Below, in pieces: positions 25,921 to 40,413 of a DNA stretch of 64,000 nt. Source of the stretch: Chrysoperla carnea (taxonomy: Eukaryota > Arthropoda > Insecta > Neuroptera > Chrysopidae). The notes under the pieces were generated by a model. It ran no database searches, was not told where the DNA came from, and saw only the letters and a list, made by a program, of their open reading frames with translations. Within the stretch, counting starts at the first letter, position 1, and every line of letters starts with the position of its first letter. Both the position numbers and the translations under genes were made by a program. The stretch covers positions 111,284,368 to 111,348,367 of the forward strand of contig NC_058337.1 of NCBI RefSeq assembly GCF_905475395.1, in the 5' to 3' direction.

Positions 25921-26589
25921 TAACACCATTGCATTTTCTAAATCCTTCTTTTAGTTATAAATAATATTTTTGTATTTAGGACAACCTGACCATTGGGACC
26001 ACTTAATTATTTTCTAGTTTATAGTTCTAGCTAGGTTTGTGAAACTGAAATTTTTTCCGTAAATACAAAACTTTAGTTATTTCTTGTTACATAAATATTC
26101 GGATTTGAGAATGAAAAACAATAAATAAATTTTAGTGACTAAATCATATTTGATAAATTCCTATTGTATGAAATGAAATGTACCTCTCTTGAGAGATACA
26201 ATCATAACTCATAAAAACTTTTTTCAATAAAAATGTAAATATAAATAATAATTGTGCCTGTCGAAAATTGAATAATCAATTCAATTTGAGAGTTTTTGAA
26301 CCATATTATTATTTTACCTGTAAAAAAATCATTTAACGCCTTAAGCTTTGCGGGCATCAAAATAGAAAAAGTAGAAAAATTTGTTGCAAAAATAATCTCA
26401 TAAGGTTACAGTTAATATTAACAAAGGATATTCAATCGATTAAAAATTATTTACCATAAAAAGAAAGTAGACTAACGTATTTCTAACGACATTAAACTAA
26501 CGACTAAAAGTAATTTTGCAAAAACTTATGCAAAAAGGTAGTTTTCAACTACATAAAGTTGTAAAAAAAATTACTGGCTATTAAAACAA

Positions 26590-26722
26590 CTCGAAAAACT
26601 AGCTCCAATCTGATGTCAGAACATGATGTCCCCTATCAAAATCTACAAGTTATTTTTTGATTGGTTAACTACTAAACGAGGTATTAGCCTTTATAGATTA
26701 AAATGACCCATCCTGTATATAT
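26590..26722 (+). mobile_element. Right-end fragment of the CAGGGTGGGCC MITE family
   Basis: Ends agattaaaatgacccatcct gtat and carries ttattttttgattggttaac and an upstream atgatgtcccctatcaaaat. All align in order with the right arm of the 18457-19156 element. The left half is missing. Confidence 0.65.
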
Positions 26723-28234
26723 TCGATGTAGTTTAAATAAGTAATGGTTAAACATAATTATGTTAGAGCCTCGGTTATAGACGTATATGTCTGAAGAACG
26801 AAGATTAAGCCACATTATTCTTCTTCTTTTGTTCGAAGTGGCAAATCGAAACTTCAGTATAGTGTGACTTCCATCGGAGATTCAAGATCAATCGAAGTGA
26901 TTCTTTTCCCGTCCGAGATATACTTACGTTGGGTTAGCAATCTTTTGGATTAATAATGAAAAATGAGCCTTATTTTTCATGATTGAGCTTTCTATTCGAA
27001 GACTATTGACCCGAAGTAAGATTATGTCTCGAATGAGTAATACATCATTTCGACTTATATTTTATGTTCGATGAAACTCTAGGTTTATAAGCATTATTCT
27101 AGTGCTTGGACCCTAGAATATGCTTTATTCCAGTGTCCAAGATGATTACAACTGAAAAAGAAATGCTTTGAGTAAAGAAATGTATTGCTACAAACTGCAC
27201 TTTCCTCTCTTTTCCGCATTCTTTTCCATGCACACTTGCTTTTTAAATTATGTTCTGTATATTCGAAAAAAAAGCATTTACACGACTGACAGTATTTATG
27301 CGAATGTTGTAAGCTTTGTATTATAATAATCATAATAAAATAAATATTCTATTATCCAAGAGGAATTTGATATGAGAAAAATCAAACGATAAAATTCTTA
27401 TTATTATATTTATATAATCTAGTGGATATATGATTTAACTAAATTTTCATAATCATAATTGCAGAATGTCAACATTTTAAAATAAAGCTGCATTTAACAT
27501 GACAAGCAGACTGGCAGCATTTGTTTTCTATAAGTAACTACATAATACATAGATAGTCATAATACAAAATGTCTTTTTGAGATGTATATATACATAAATG
27601 TCTATATTTTACTTAAATCTCTAACAACGGTAGAAATTCTCTGTCGAAAAGAGGATTTAAATTACAAATCCATTTGAAACTTTTTACCACATCATTCTGA
27701 CAATTTTTTACAAAAAATTCAGTGCTTGGATATAGTTTTTGAAAATTTTTTAATTCGTAAGTGAAACAGAAGTATAGTATCATCATGGTAAGTATTTTAT
27801 ACAAATAGTGAGACGAGGCCCAACAAATTTTGAATTTCCCTGCCAGCTTAAAATTGATAAATATGATGTCGCACTACAGACACTTCGCCTTGTTGAATGT
27901 CAGACAGAAGTCGTGTTGGAGAGTTAATCTCAAAATCAGAATCTAAGGGAGATAATCTTATTATTAGAGTATGAAAATAGCAAGATTTGTTAGATTACGT
28001 AAGGACACTACATTGAAATGTAGTATTATTTCGTAAAAATCGACATTATCAATCGGAATTTTCAAACTTCGGCTGCAATGACCAAGACTTTGAAAAAAAA
28101 TTTGCAAAAAAAAACCATCATAGCTAAATACGTCAAGAATTAAAGAGATTTATACTTTATAGCATTTACCTGTCGGTTTTTGCGGCCCGTTTACCGTATA
28201 CCTTCTGGTGATTTTAAGATTGCAGCACTTGCTA
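26723..28234. other. Intergenic, no recognised feature
   Basis: Non-coding. Moderately complex sequence without repeats shared within the window. The minus-strand frames of 79 and 63 codons (27094-27333, 27613-27804) lack family resemblance and splice context. Confidence 0.4.
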
Positions 28235-28590
28235 TTTTTATCCCCCGAACTAAATAAAGGGGTAGTATTATAAGTTTGACCGCTCTGTGTTATGCCTGCC
28301 AGCCTGCCTGCTTGTTAGGTGTTTCGTTTGAAAGGTAATTTAATGGAGAATGTTCTCAGTCATGTTTGCAAGTGCGATCCGTACCCGAAAAAAACAAAAA
28401 ATTTGCGATGATCCTCAAAATCAGTTCAGTTTGGAAAGGCTTTAAAGGGAAAAAGGTAATTTAATGGAGAGTGTTCTTAAATATGTGCGAGTTAATTGTT
28501 CCGTGCCCGAAAATTTGTCGGGGGTTTTTTTAATTTTGTAAATTTCACTTGTTATCGTTATATAAACATCTATGATCATTAAAACACATT
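28235..28590 (+). repeat. Dispersed repeat family B, copy 2
   Basis: Begins with tatcccccgaactaaataaa, passes a CTGC-type microsatellite (gccagcctgcctgc), then has two aaaggtaatttaatggag modules at about 28333 and 28454, each followed by a cgtacccga or cgtgcccga motif. Same order as copy 1 at 4023. No coding capacity. Confidence 0.65.
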
Positions 28591-29099
28591 TTACATTTAG
28601 ACTGTCTGAATTGAAAGTACATTCAAATTCCACAGTGCTCTTTCCCTCCCATTTAAGCATACATTATTCAAAATGTAATTAATTATTACATATGTTATAA
28701 TTTTTACATTATTATATAGACCTGTCAACGAAAATGTGGGTAGGTATTTAGAATATTCTATATACATGTTTCGGAAAGTAAATAAGGGTATTGTGTTGCT
28801 ATGAAAATAGAATCCCAATTTTAAACAATACAGCTGAATTTTTCTTTAACAATGAGTTTTTTTGGAAAAAAAACACAGTACTTGGAAAGTTATTCCACAA
28901 GAAGGACTATCAAAGTTGTTTGAAATGAATGAAAAACTAATGTTCATAATTGACGAGAAATTTTAAAATTTAAATTAGAGAGTTATTCTGTATTTAAGTA
29001 AAAAGTAAAAATATTTTTTCGTAAAGCTAATAAATTCGTAGGATATCCTTACAATATAAGTACAAATAAATTTTTGCATTCATTATTCCACATTGATTT

Positions 29100-29625
29100 T
29101 TTCAACTAGTAAAAAAGGCCCCGGCATAAAATCAGGACTGATTGATTCATATCCTAGGTCGTAAGCGGAAAACCAATTTGCTTTTCTTTTATCTTTTTGA
29201 AAAGTTATTTGATCAAGTGTGTTCTAAGCTATATTTCCAGCAAATCAACTCAAATTACCATTTAAAAGACAAATAATCACAATCAGTTCATCCGTTTGGG
29301 AGCTACGATACCACAAAATCGGGTCTAATCGATTCGTTTGTGGCACCGTAGCTCCTAAACGAATGAAATTTTATTTCTTTTCTTTTTTGTAAAGTAATTT
29401 GATCGAGAGTGTTCTCAGCTATATTTAAACAAAATCTGTTCAGTCTTTTGAAAATCGTCACCTTTTTTATGGTTGTTATCGAGTACGGAACCATAAACTC
29501 GCATTCGAAGCATAGCTAAGAACACACTCGACCAAGTTACCTTTTAAACAAACAAAAAAATCAAAATCGTTCATTTATTTAAGAGCTACGATGGCGCAGA
29601 CAAAAACCAGAGAGTTATTGTTCAT
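29100..29625. repeat. Dispersed repeat family B, head-to-head copies
   Basis: Holds B modules in both orientations (tttgatcgagagtgttctca forward; aagaacacactcgaccaagt reversed). The centre is a palindrome: gggagctacgataccacaaa near 29298 pairs with tttgtggcaccgtagctcct near 29337. This indicates insertion of one copy into another or an inversion. The 63-codon minus frame here is a by-product. Confidence 0.6.
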
Positions 29626-32600
29626 GCATATAATTAGATTAATAAAATAGTATATCATTACCATGGAAACTTCAAGAATAAAACTCATGCACCGTGCGAA
29701 TATGTTTTATCTCATTTGTTGTACGAAACTTGTATGAATTTTTTAACTGTTTGCAATTTTATTTTCTTTAAAAAACTAATGTGAATATTTAACTGCAGAT
29801 TCTTCATATCTTTGTTTAATAATTAATATTCGGTTACTTTGAATAAAAGCATTAATTATATTTTTTTCTAAATTAATGTTTGTTAAGATAATTTTTATAG
29901 CTCATATATATTGCTTGGTAAAAAATGCAAAAGTTTAATTACGTCCATAGTATTTAAAAAAAAAAAAGAAATTAAACTTTATTATGGGACACCACCCAAA
30001 ATAACTATGGCAAACTTTTTACAAGTTGACATACGTTGTAGTTCCAACTCTGATCCAACGTTTCAACAAGAACATTTTGAGAATTCAAGTTTTTTCACTA
30101 TTGGTTTAGCTTACTAAACATTTTTTAATATTTTCTTGGGAAATTCATCAACACCAGAAATAATAATTGAATTAAAGAGAAAATTTTAATTTAAACTACT
30201 TATTAAATATATTTTTTGTTGTTGCTTCTATCAAAACTCTCTTTTAGTTACATTTCTTATTGTATTAGCAATGAGATTGAAAGAAATGTGCAAAAATTCA
30301 GTTTGATCGAAAACTTTCCGAAAATAATTGCAAATTTTGAACAAAATGCAAACACTCTTACGTACTAACGAAAATTGCAAAATAAGTAATAACTAAAAAT
30401 AGTAAAGAAAAGTTGTCCTCAAAATATTTATACAATAAAAATACAAATATTTAACGGAAATAAAAGGAAATAACTTTTGTTTTCCATAATATAGATATGC
30501 TTCATATAAATAATAATTATTTTCAAGAAAATAATATGTTTTCTAATTGGGAAATATTGATTTTTCATATAACTTACAACAAGAAAGAAGATATTATTTA
30601 AATTACACAGATATATAGGGTATCTATTCGAGGTGTATGGTCCCCGACAACTTTTAAGAAATGCTTTAGAAACATCAAACTTAATTAGTTATCATTGGTT
30701 AGCAATAAATTGAATTTACATGGTCCTAGACAGATAGGTGTTTCATCGGACTAGAAATCGAATTAATCCAAGATTGTTATTACTTTACCAATACACAGTC
30801 TGCGGAAAAGGAGCATGGAAAGGTTCTGTGACTGAAAAAAAATGTCACTAACAAGAAAAAGTTGTAAGAAAATGTGTTCTTGACATGATTATTGGTTCCA
30901 GAAAATTCATACTTTAATTTTTAATCAGTTAAGACTTGATACTAAAAATATTAACCTACAACATCAACAGTCGAGTAAACGCATTTACTTCAATCCCGTA
31001 ATCTTTTTTAATGCGTATTACGGTAAAAATAAAAGTAAATATGACAACTTGGTTAATTTTTTTCGTAATTTATTCTTATATCAATCGAAAATCTCCCCGT
31101 CTGCTTATTACGAAGAGCTTACATCACTTTCGCGTTATACAAAGCTTTTTTTACTTGTGTATACTGCAAAACGTATACATAATATTTTACTACATACCGT
31201 GTTCGAAGCAACAGGCATTACTGAAGTATTTATGAATGGGAGAACACCTGTTGACCTTTTTTTTTAAAAAGCTGTAAGCTCTGCATAGAAAATGATATAC
31301 CATATACATTATTATTTACCTCATCATATACACAAGTACAAACATGCTGGTTCCAACAAAATTAGCGCTTAGAGCAGGTAATGAACTATACAAATTATTG
31401 TTGTAAATATTTGTATAAATCTACGATGTTATAATAGTTAAGAGTACGATAATATAGATTAGATGATACAATTTCAGTTTCTTATACAGGGTGTTCTCTT
31501 ATTGATAGCAGAAAATTATACCAGTAAATTAAGCTTATCAAGACAAATGATAAAGCTCTTTACCATATTTCGATTTGAGGTCTAATTCGGAATATGTGTC
31601 TATGGGAAAATAGAAGGATTTATGCATTCACAAACCAATCAAACTTATTAAACGTAGTAGGTGTTACTTTAGAATATAGAAGAGACTACCATAAAACAAT
31701 AATTGATTGTAAATTGATTTAATTGGGTATGCAATACTAAAAAAGCTATTTTGTTATAAATAAAGACAATATTACATATTTATCAAATTATTTCACCAAT
31801 ACAGAGGCACTTATATCTAAAATTTCTTAGGATTACACAACAACTTAAATAGATCATTGTGTTATCATAAGAAATTATTGGATACTTATAGGGCTCTGCT
31901 ATTCACGAGTCTTTAACAATTGCATGATACTTTTTAAATAAGTTACATGTTTCGATAGTTATACCATCTTCAGACTGGAATTATATTTAAGTATGGAATT
32001 ACCACACAAAAAACTTACAAATGTATTTAGATAATTCGTTTCCGTACAAATCTTTGAGTACGCATTTCATTAGAAGCATATGAAACATAAAGTATTCTCG
32101 GCTGTTTACATTCGAAAAACACCTGGATAGAATTTCAAACAAAAATAAAGCAAAGATAAAGAGAAATATGTTTTGAACGAAATGAAAAACATTTTACAAA
32201 ACTGACGTTACTGAGGGCGTATGTTTTGTTTTCTTTATTTTATTATATAACTCGAGGCTTGAACATATTAATGAAGGAAACATTTTTGATTAATTTGTAT
32301 ACCGTTTATTTCACAAAAATAAATGAAAAAATTAAGGTATAAACTCTATCTCATTCGTTGTATGTATAGTAAAACATATCCTCACGATAAGCGAATAAAA
32401 AATTTTCATTACAAGTCAATTATTGATACTAGAAAAATTAATATATTCTGTTTATTATTAATATACAGAATTTCACTACGTATTGTACAGTAGCTTTCAA
32501 ATTAATTGATTCCAAATATAAGCACAATAGTTGTTTACCGAAAATCGTTTTGAAAATTATGAATCTATAACGCATACTCTCTAGAAATATATGATAGTTT

Positions 32601-33368
32601 AAGGACAATTTGTCTGAAAAAGAAGGAATGAATTTATCACCATTTCAAAATGAGGTGAAAATGGAAATGACTCATTTCAACAAAAGGCAAATTTACAGCA
32701 CAAAAAATTCCATGTCGTTGTTTTAGTAGAATTTGAATTCCGTATAGCTATACACTTCTGAACATCGAAGGACATATTGAAATTGAAAAGTTTTACTAAT
32801 TTTAATAATGCTCATGTTGGCAATTACACTAGTTAATGCTTTTCAAAAAAAATCTAAGTCAAACGTCACTGTTTTTTCTAAACATGTATTCATAGGGCTC
32901 AAACTTGAACAGTATCTTAAAAAAAATATGTTTGATGCGCGCTATACAAGTATCTAATATCAGTTTGGTCCAAGCCAAATATAAGCCAAACCATATAATC
33001 TTTAAATTAAATCAAATCCATTAATTAATATTATTTTCTTCTTTTCCCCCCACTGTTAAGGAGTGGTAATGTTTTTCAAGGAGTGGTATCTTGTATGTCG
33101 TACATTTGTTTGTAAATTTCTTTATTACCTCGTATCTCCAAAACGACTCAATGGATTTCAACATTTGATTTGTTCCAATTTCATCATTACATTTGTCCCA
33201 AAAACCCAAGAAATAGTAATACATTAGTAAAAAAAATTAACAAAACTTATCGAGGTTGGTATCAAAATTTATTTTTGAATAATAAATTGATTTAAAAGTT
33301 TTAATATAGAATAATAAGAGAGTTTTTTATTGATGGTACACTAAAAGGTCTAAAAGAAAATAAAATAA
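29626..33368. other. Intergenic, no recognised gene
   Basis: AT-rich non-coding DNA. At 31484 a tatacagggtgttctcttat motif resembles the outer end of a TACAGGG-type inverted-repeat element, but no partner end is found. Two overlapping + frames at 31011-31267 are unsupported by splice sites or family resemblance. Confidence 0.4.
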
Positions 33369-33552
33369 AAAAAAATGAAAAACCCAACTGCGTTAGATAA
33401 AATCTGAAAAGAAAGAAACAAGTTCAGTAGTTTACATAGTGAGTTTAACAGTCGGGGTCCATTAAAATCTAGGAATCAAATCTGGACTTGACTGAGATCT
33501 CTTCATGAGATCTTTTCAGATTTTGTCTAACGCAGTCGGGCTTCATTTTTTT
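33369..33552. mobile_element. Short MITE with ends CCNACTGCGTTAGA
   Basis: Left arm 33375-33411 (cccaactgcgttagataaaa..ctgaaaag) and right arm 33512-33545 (cttttcagattttgtctaac gcagtcggg) are inverted copies with few mismatches, separated by about 100 nt. The T/A runs outside both arms continue the symmetry. No coding capacity. Confidence 0.7.
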
Positions 33553-34360
33553 AAATTATTAATTTTATTAAAAATTTTTGATTGTACTATTAATTTATTG
33601 TCATTATATTTTGTAGGTTGAGCAGATGGTATAATTATTTTGGAATTGAAGCGTACATTTATACTTTACATTTTCATAAAAGTTTTTAAAATTAATAATA
33701 ATAGCTGCAAGGTATTGTAAAGCTATGTGTATTATAAGATAAAGAAAAACGTTAAGTTTAGTGATTTTTAATCAGATTATTGTACAACATTCTAATGAAA
33801 AATAAATAACGGTTTTTTTTTGTCATCGAATTTATTTTTATTATGGTGTGTTTTTCTTTTTAGAAAATATGTTATCCATTTCTTTATTAGCATTTTACTT
33901 ATTGTTTATGTTTTTCATTCTATAAATACAATGATCGTACCGCTTAGTTTTTTAACTATATACATATAAAAAAATACTGTCAATTATGATACTAAAGTTT
34001 ATCATTTCCTATACATTATCAATCAGGTATCGTCTGTACTTTTAACGACATACACCGTGTTCAATAAATTCAAGACCCCCTGAATTTTAGTAAATAATTA
34101 CTTTTAGAAAAAATATACTCTTTGCTTCTCATGTGAAATTTTTCTCAAAAAAAAAAAAAGATTTTAGTACAATAAACATAAATAATAATAAAAGTAAGTT
34201 AGAAATGTTTCTCGTTTTTCTTCGAACTGTCATAGATAAGATAAGAAAACAAATTTATTGTCTTTTCTGCATAACATTAAAATAATTGCTTTTTAAATCA
34301 TTGCTATTATCAAGATGTTATACATATATATGCATATATAGGTACTTTATTATTATGTTT

Positions 34361-34613
34361 TATACCATGTATATATGAAATATACATAGTATATTAAGTT
34401 TAGTCCCAAGTTTGCAACGCTTAAAAATAATAATGCAGGAAAAAAATTTTGTCATAGGTGTTCATAAAATCACCTAATTAGCCCATTTCCGGTTGTCCGT
34501 CCGTCCGTCTGTGGACACGATAACTCAAAAACGAAAAAAGATATCGACTACTGAACACTGACTATGCATGGTATTTCAACAATTAACTCAGTCAATTGTT
34601 TGTTTTCACTTGT
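34361..34613 (-). repeat. Dispersed repeat family A, copy 2, internally deleted
   Basis: In reverse orientation both family ends are present: tataccatgtatatatgaaa at 34361 and tcaattgtttgttttcactt near 34605. The middle third, from the gagctgaaa segment up to the ttgattnctntatc segment, is missing, leaving about 253 bp. Confidence 0.7.
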
Positions 34614-36589
34614 TTCATTATGGAACTAATATTTAGAAAATAGAAAAACATTTTGAAATTTTTGTTTTTTGTTTTAATAAATAAATCTTACAAGATATAT
34701 ATAGAAAATTCTATAATTTTTAAAATTCGTTATAAAAAATTTGTTTTTTGTTAAAAGTCGAGTGTCATTTGTCATTACAAATGATAAATGACGGAACCAG
34801 TTATAGTGAATGGATTTTGATTTTTCTCGATTTTCTGAATTTCTTATACTAATAAGTAAAAAGTTTACCTATTGAAACCATTCCACTAATGAAAGCGTGC
34901 CTTTTAATTAATATTTATTAATATTATGGAATGATATCCAATGATATCTGCGCTTCCACCATCAAAGATTTTTTAGTCAATCCGTTATCTTAAAGATCAT
35001 GATCAAGAAAACCAGCATGTATTTTCATCGGTTCTTGGTAAATGTGTGAAGTAGAATTCAATCGGACTTTTAGAAGTAGGTGAAAATCACGTTCAAAGAT
35101 TCCATTACATATATGCACAAAGATACATAGATACATATCAAGCTAATAAAAGTGTGTTAAAAAAACTTTGTTATGGACATCAAAATGAATATTACAACAG
35201 TTATTTAGATTAAAACGAATATTTAAACTAAAATAGGATTGCTTTATTGGTGTGTGCTAATGAAAAAAGTCCAGCTAACACTAGAAATTTGACAGGTTTA
35301 GCTCTTGGTATAGATTATAATTTTTGAGATATTTGTAAATCAAAATTTTACTCTCTAACTAACTGTATAAACTACCAACAACTAAAAATTGATCTTGAAA
35401 CATGAATATGTTTTCATATTCACATTCCACGTCTATAGAATTCCTATAAAAAAGCTCTTGTAAAATAAATACAAACAGTTTTAAAAGTAATTATAATATG
35501 CAATTATTATCGAAAATCGTCTCGATATTATGCATTAACTAATACTTTGTCAATAATAATATTGTAGGTGATTTGATATTTTTCAGTCTAGACGTTTTAG
35601 AAATTAGAATGTGTTTGTTGCAACTCTATAATGAAGTTACAATAATCAAACAAACACTATTAATATCACTATTATAGTTAATATCTTTCTAAATACCTGT
35701 TGATAACTCGAAATAACGAACTATAACGATCGTATAACGGGTGTATATATAAGTTGAATTTGTGATAATGTATATAATTGCGGTGAATATCCACTTTACA
35801 ATGTCCTCCGGGCAAAGAAAGGAATATAGAAAAAACTACTTGACTTGGTTAAATAGTCACTTTCTATTGTTTTATTTAAAAACTACTTGTTTCAATACAA
35901 TCAAAATTTTCTGTAATCAGATCCTGAGTCAATTTTAGCGTACAATGTGCATACTCTTGTGAGTTGATTTTTCTGTACTCAATATACAAATTATTTCCTT
36001 TTTCCCAGTGTAAATATTTTCGAGACAAAGGAATTCGCTTGTCACCATACATGTAGAAAGGATAGAAAACTTTGTAGAACTTGACCACCCCAAAAATTGG
36101 TATAACATTATTACATGTGTATTATCTCACCAGAAAACGATTCCGCTAATTCAATGTGATAGTCTCGGCATTGGTGTAAGTGTAAAAGATCAATTAGAAA
36201 TACACTTCCGTCGAACCCATATCTTGAGCTACAAACGACTGGAGTCGTTATTTTGGTTAAATAATGTATACTTAAACTTCTCTACCTAATTTAAGTATGT
36301 GCTGTAATACCCTGAAATGCATCTTAAAATTTTTGTTGCATACGCATCTCAATGGCAGGATCTTTTTTATCTCACTGAAAAGGTTGCGGGGCAAAATATT
36401 TCATGATCATAACATTACAAAATCAAAACTGACTACACTGTTCCCGTATTTCCAGTGTTTGTTTGTATTAATTTCATTCACTAGGCCCTTATGGTTAGGA
36501 TTCTTATTAGCGACAATCCTTTTTATGAACAATAATTCTGAAAAAATCTAGTTCAAGATTTAAGTGCTTATTGTATCTGTGTGTTCGTA
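34614..36589. other. Intergenic, no recognised feature
   Basis: AT-rich non-coding DNA. The 70- and 84-codon frames (35876-36088 minus, 36297-36551 plus) show no domain or family that I recognise and no splice sites that would join them to anything. Confidence 0.4.
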
Positions 36590-36770
36590 GCCATATTTAA
36601 AATGCGAGCTTAGAATTCCTAGCCCTAGATAATTTTCTAACGGATAATTTCGATTTTCTTGAGACATGGTTAAGAACACTTTTCATCAAATTAACTTTCA
36701 TACAAACAAAAAATCCAAATTGGTTTATCCAAACCTGATTTGATGTCGGGGGTTTCTTTAAATTTTTTAT
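36590..36770 (-). repeat. Dispersed repeat family B, copy in reverse orientation
   Basis: Contains aaatgcgagcttagaattcc, a ttaagaacacttttcatcaa segment and acaaacaaaaaatccaaatt, which align with the reverse complement of the family B module. Ends are diverged. Confidence 0.5.
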
Positions 36771-38635
36771 TTAATGCCTATTGTTGTGGTATGTATACAC
36801 AGGGAGAGGTGTTTACACAAGATAGATTATAAATACCCGTATAATAAGTTTGTAATCTAAATATAGTGTAGACATCTGTCATTAGAATCGAGATTCATTT
36901 CATAGACATACGTTTTACCATCTACACTGCCGATATTCAGTGTATCAGAAGCAAATGTTATATCGTATAATATAGGCTTCGTTGTGTATTGTCTAATAAT
37001 AGTTCACACGATAATCAATAGACAGCATGCACCTTTCATTTAAAAGCTTTGTTATCAAATTTTATTCCCAGTCACGGGTGTGTATAATAATAGTTCCGTA
37101 GAAAAATTCATGAAAGATTAACTGGAAAATTTACCAAAATTGTCTCATATTTTTCATTTCATGCCTTTAGCCATGATCTCAACATTGTTTAATTCATTAA
37201 TTCATATATCGAGTGATAGGCCTGCCAAATATTCGCTGTAGGTACATAAGACAGAAAGTAAATTATCGCACATGAAATAATCTAAACTGCCTTCTTATTC
37301 AGAAAAGCCCCGACCCTTTTCTTTTTAGATATCAAATAGGCTTTGAATCTGACTTTAGTTTTCCACGTCAAAGCTCAGTTCGTATTAATCATCGTATGGT
37401 ATAAATATTTAGTCTTTCACTCTTTAAAAAAATCAAAGAGGGTTAGAGATAGTCATGGGAGCATTCGGCCTAATTTCGCTTTTCTACTTTAGAGCTCACA
37501 ACGTAATAAGTTCTCCATACTTTTCAAATTTTAAATCAATTTTCTCCCTTATCGTTAAAATTTCCATAAGAAAACTTTACAAAAAGTTGGATATTCGGTT
37601 TCCCCCCAAAATAGCATTAATCACATTACTTTAAACAGCTCATGATATCAAAGATATTTCCACGAACAGGTTTAAATTTTATTGATTGAACGAAATTAAG
37701 CCTAGAAAATTATTTCCATATATTCTTTGTAAATTTCTATAATAAAGGTACCTGTGCCACAGGTGGCCCTATTTCTAAAATGGTCCACTTTCAAAATGTG
37801 ATACTTGTAAACGCTCGAATAAATTTATGTTTCGCAGAGATAAAAAATATAAAACTGCAAGCTCATTTCAAAGGTAGCGGTCAGTCACGAAGCAAATTGC
37901 CTACGATTTATATTCTCATATGGTCAAGCTTCTTGTGTTTCTTTAGGAAAACAGTGGTTTTAGTGGTCTTTTTTTTAATAAAAACTTACTTAGGTTCAAG
38001 GAAATTTCTAAGAAGATAACACTTATCTGTCTTTTTTATTGGTTTTCATTAAAAAGAAGTAGTAATTGTTGCCGGAAGAAGTTGTTTCTTGAAAAACTCA
38101 CTACAAAAATTTTCTACTGAAATTGCAAAGTAAAAAATTTTTATGTAAATTTGCAAGAATTTTCTTGTATTTACTTTAAAAAATTGATGATAATTATTTT
38201 GTTAATTGTTTGTACTTAGAGATTTTTGTTTCGTAGGAAGATTAAGGTTTGCTAAGGCTTAAAAAACCCATCGTACAATTATGAAATCATGTTATAGATT
38301 AAGTTTTACGTAAAATCATGTTTTTCATTTATAAATAAATGATGTGCAGGTATCTTAAGTATCTTGGGTAGATCCTTATAAGTTTTTGAAAAAATCAAAA
38401 TTTTAAATCAAAAAGATTTTTTAATTACCAAAGCAAGCCTTTGCCAACTATATATTCATGTAAGATAGGTGTAGGTATACCGCCTGCATTTTTAACTTAT
38501 GATAATGCAAGAAGCGCAGAGCACGAACAAAACTAGGCAATTCTATATTTCTTGGTATACTAGCCTTACCAAATTCTAACTACCTACACATAAATAGTTT
38601 TAAAAAAACAAAATATTATAAAAAATTTAAATATC
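36771..38635. other. Intergenic, no recognised feature
   Basis: AT-rich non-coding DNA, no repeat shared with the rest of the window and no recognisable coding exon. Confidence 0.4.
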
Positions 38636-39185
38636 AAGTGAAAACAAAGAATTGACTGAGTTAATTGTTGAAATACCATGCATAGCCAGTGTTGATTACT
38701 CTATCACAGTACACATACATACGTGTCACACATACATAACTAATATAACTGATTTTCCTATATAATACCTACTATAAAATTTACGCCTAATTTGCACCAT
38801 CACGGGTAAATAGTGATGTTTACGAAAAAATGTATCAAACAAAAGTTGTTTTGTTTTTTATATTTAAACTTTTGTTCTATCTCTAAAGGGTTTACAAGAT
38901 GGGTCCTACGGACCCAAGACCCACTTCACCTGTGTTCCTCATTACGAACTCGACCTCACTTTTTACGTCCTGAGAACGCTATAAAAATTTGAACTTGATA
39001 TCTCTTTTCCTTTTTGAGTTGTCGTGTTGGCAGACGGGCAGACGGACAGACAACCGGAAATGGACTAATTAGGTGATTCTATGAACACCTATATCAAAAT
39101 TTTTTTCGTAGCATCAATATTTTTAAGCCTTACAAACGTGGGACTAAACTCAGTATACCTTGCATATTAAATATATGCATGGTAT
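38636..39185 (+). repeat. Dispersed repeat family A, copy 3
   Basis: Full-length copy from caagtgaaaacaaagaattg to atatgcatggtata, co-linear with copy 1 over its whole length, including gatgggtcctacggacccaa (a palindromic segment) and ccggaaatggactaattagg. The GGAC microsatellite is contracted to a mixed cagacgggcagacgg form. Confidence 0.75.
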
Positions 39186-40059
39186 AAAAACAAGATTGTC
39201 ACATACGATTGCAAAAAAATAAAAATTATTGTTTATAAATTATTATGAAGAGTATCAAAAAACACATAAAGAAAAGAATGGGTGGGCATTTGGGCAAGCA
39301 AATCTTCGAATATATATTTATATATATATATCAACAAAAAAGTTTTAATGTTAAAACAAAATTTATGTAGTGCCCAAAGATTATATACTAAGAAAAATGG
39401 AGTAGGGATAACAACTGTAGTCGTGTAGATATTAAATTGTATCACAGATACACGTCCCCGGGAACACCATCCATATAAGGTGTCTCAAATAGAATATCTC
39501 TCTTTGAGTTTGTGTGAACGTATAACGCCAACCGTTAATATATTATAAAACGTTCTTAACTAATCTCTGTTTTCAACTAATGTGAGATGTTCGATTTTCA
39601 ACAATAGACTCGTAACGTGGTAGCGTGCGATAGTTCTTATATTAATATCAGACTCCTACTTGCGCTCGCTACACTAGTTTATACTAACTAACGTTTAAGC
39701 GTTGAACGTAGGTGGATTAATTTATACTTTTAGCAGTTAACATTATTTTAGTAAAATAAAAATATGTATGTTCGGTGTTTTAAAAATAAAGTAACGACAT
39801 ATATAAAATTTCTTGAAGATATGAAAAATTAATTTTAAACAGTTGTAAAGAATATCTAAATTATCAATCATACAAAAAGAAATGCTCCAATCAAGAGAAT
39901 CAATATTCAATTATCCTGAATTTATTGAGAGTACGAATACAGCTTTCAGAAAAATCAGTAATAAATCTATAGATGTCCAAATTTTAGGTTAAGTAAAGTT
40001 AGAGTAGCTGTCTTGGACTTGAACTTAGGGATGGCGTCTGTTGTGATACGAAAAAAAGA

Positions 40060-40382
40060 GTTGGCCAACTCCCGGCTAGTACTTCATGAACCAGTCAAAC
40101 TTGTTTAAAAACAGCAAGAGTGCTTTGACGTCAACGGACTGAAGCCTAGAAATGTCGTCAAATAAAGGTTCATGGCAAGAGCTGGACAGTGACATAGATG
40201 AGACATCAATTCCTCCTCCTCTCCACTGTGACAGCTCCTGTAATAGTCACGCTACATTATACGGTTGAGTGGTTTAGCAGACCTGTCGCCTATCCAGTGT
40301 TCCGTAATATCCGCAAAGATTTTGTTCATAGAGGCTTTTTTAGTCGACACAAGATCTTCGGAACGCCTACTCAGGCCATATC

Positions 40383-40413
<31 letters not shown>

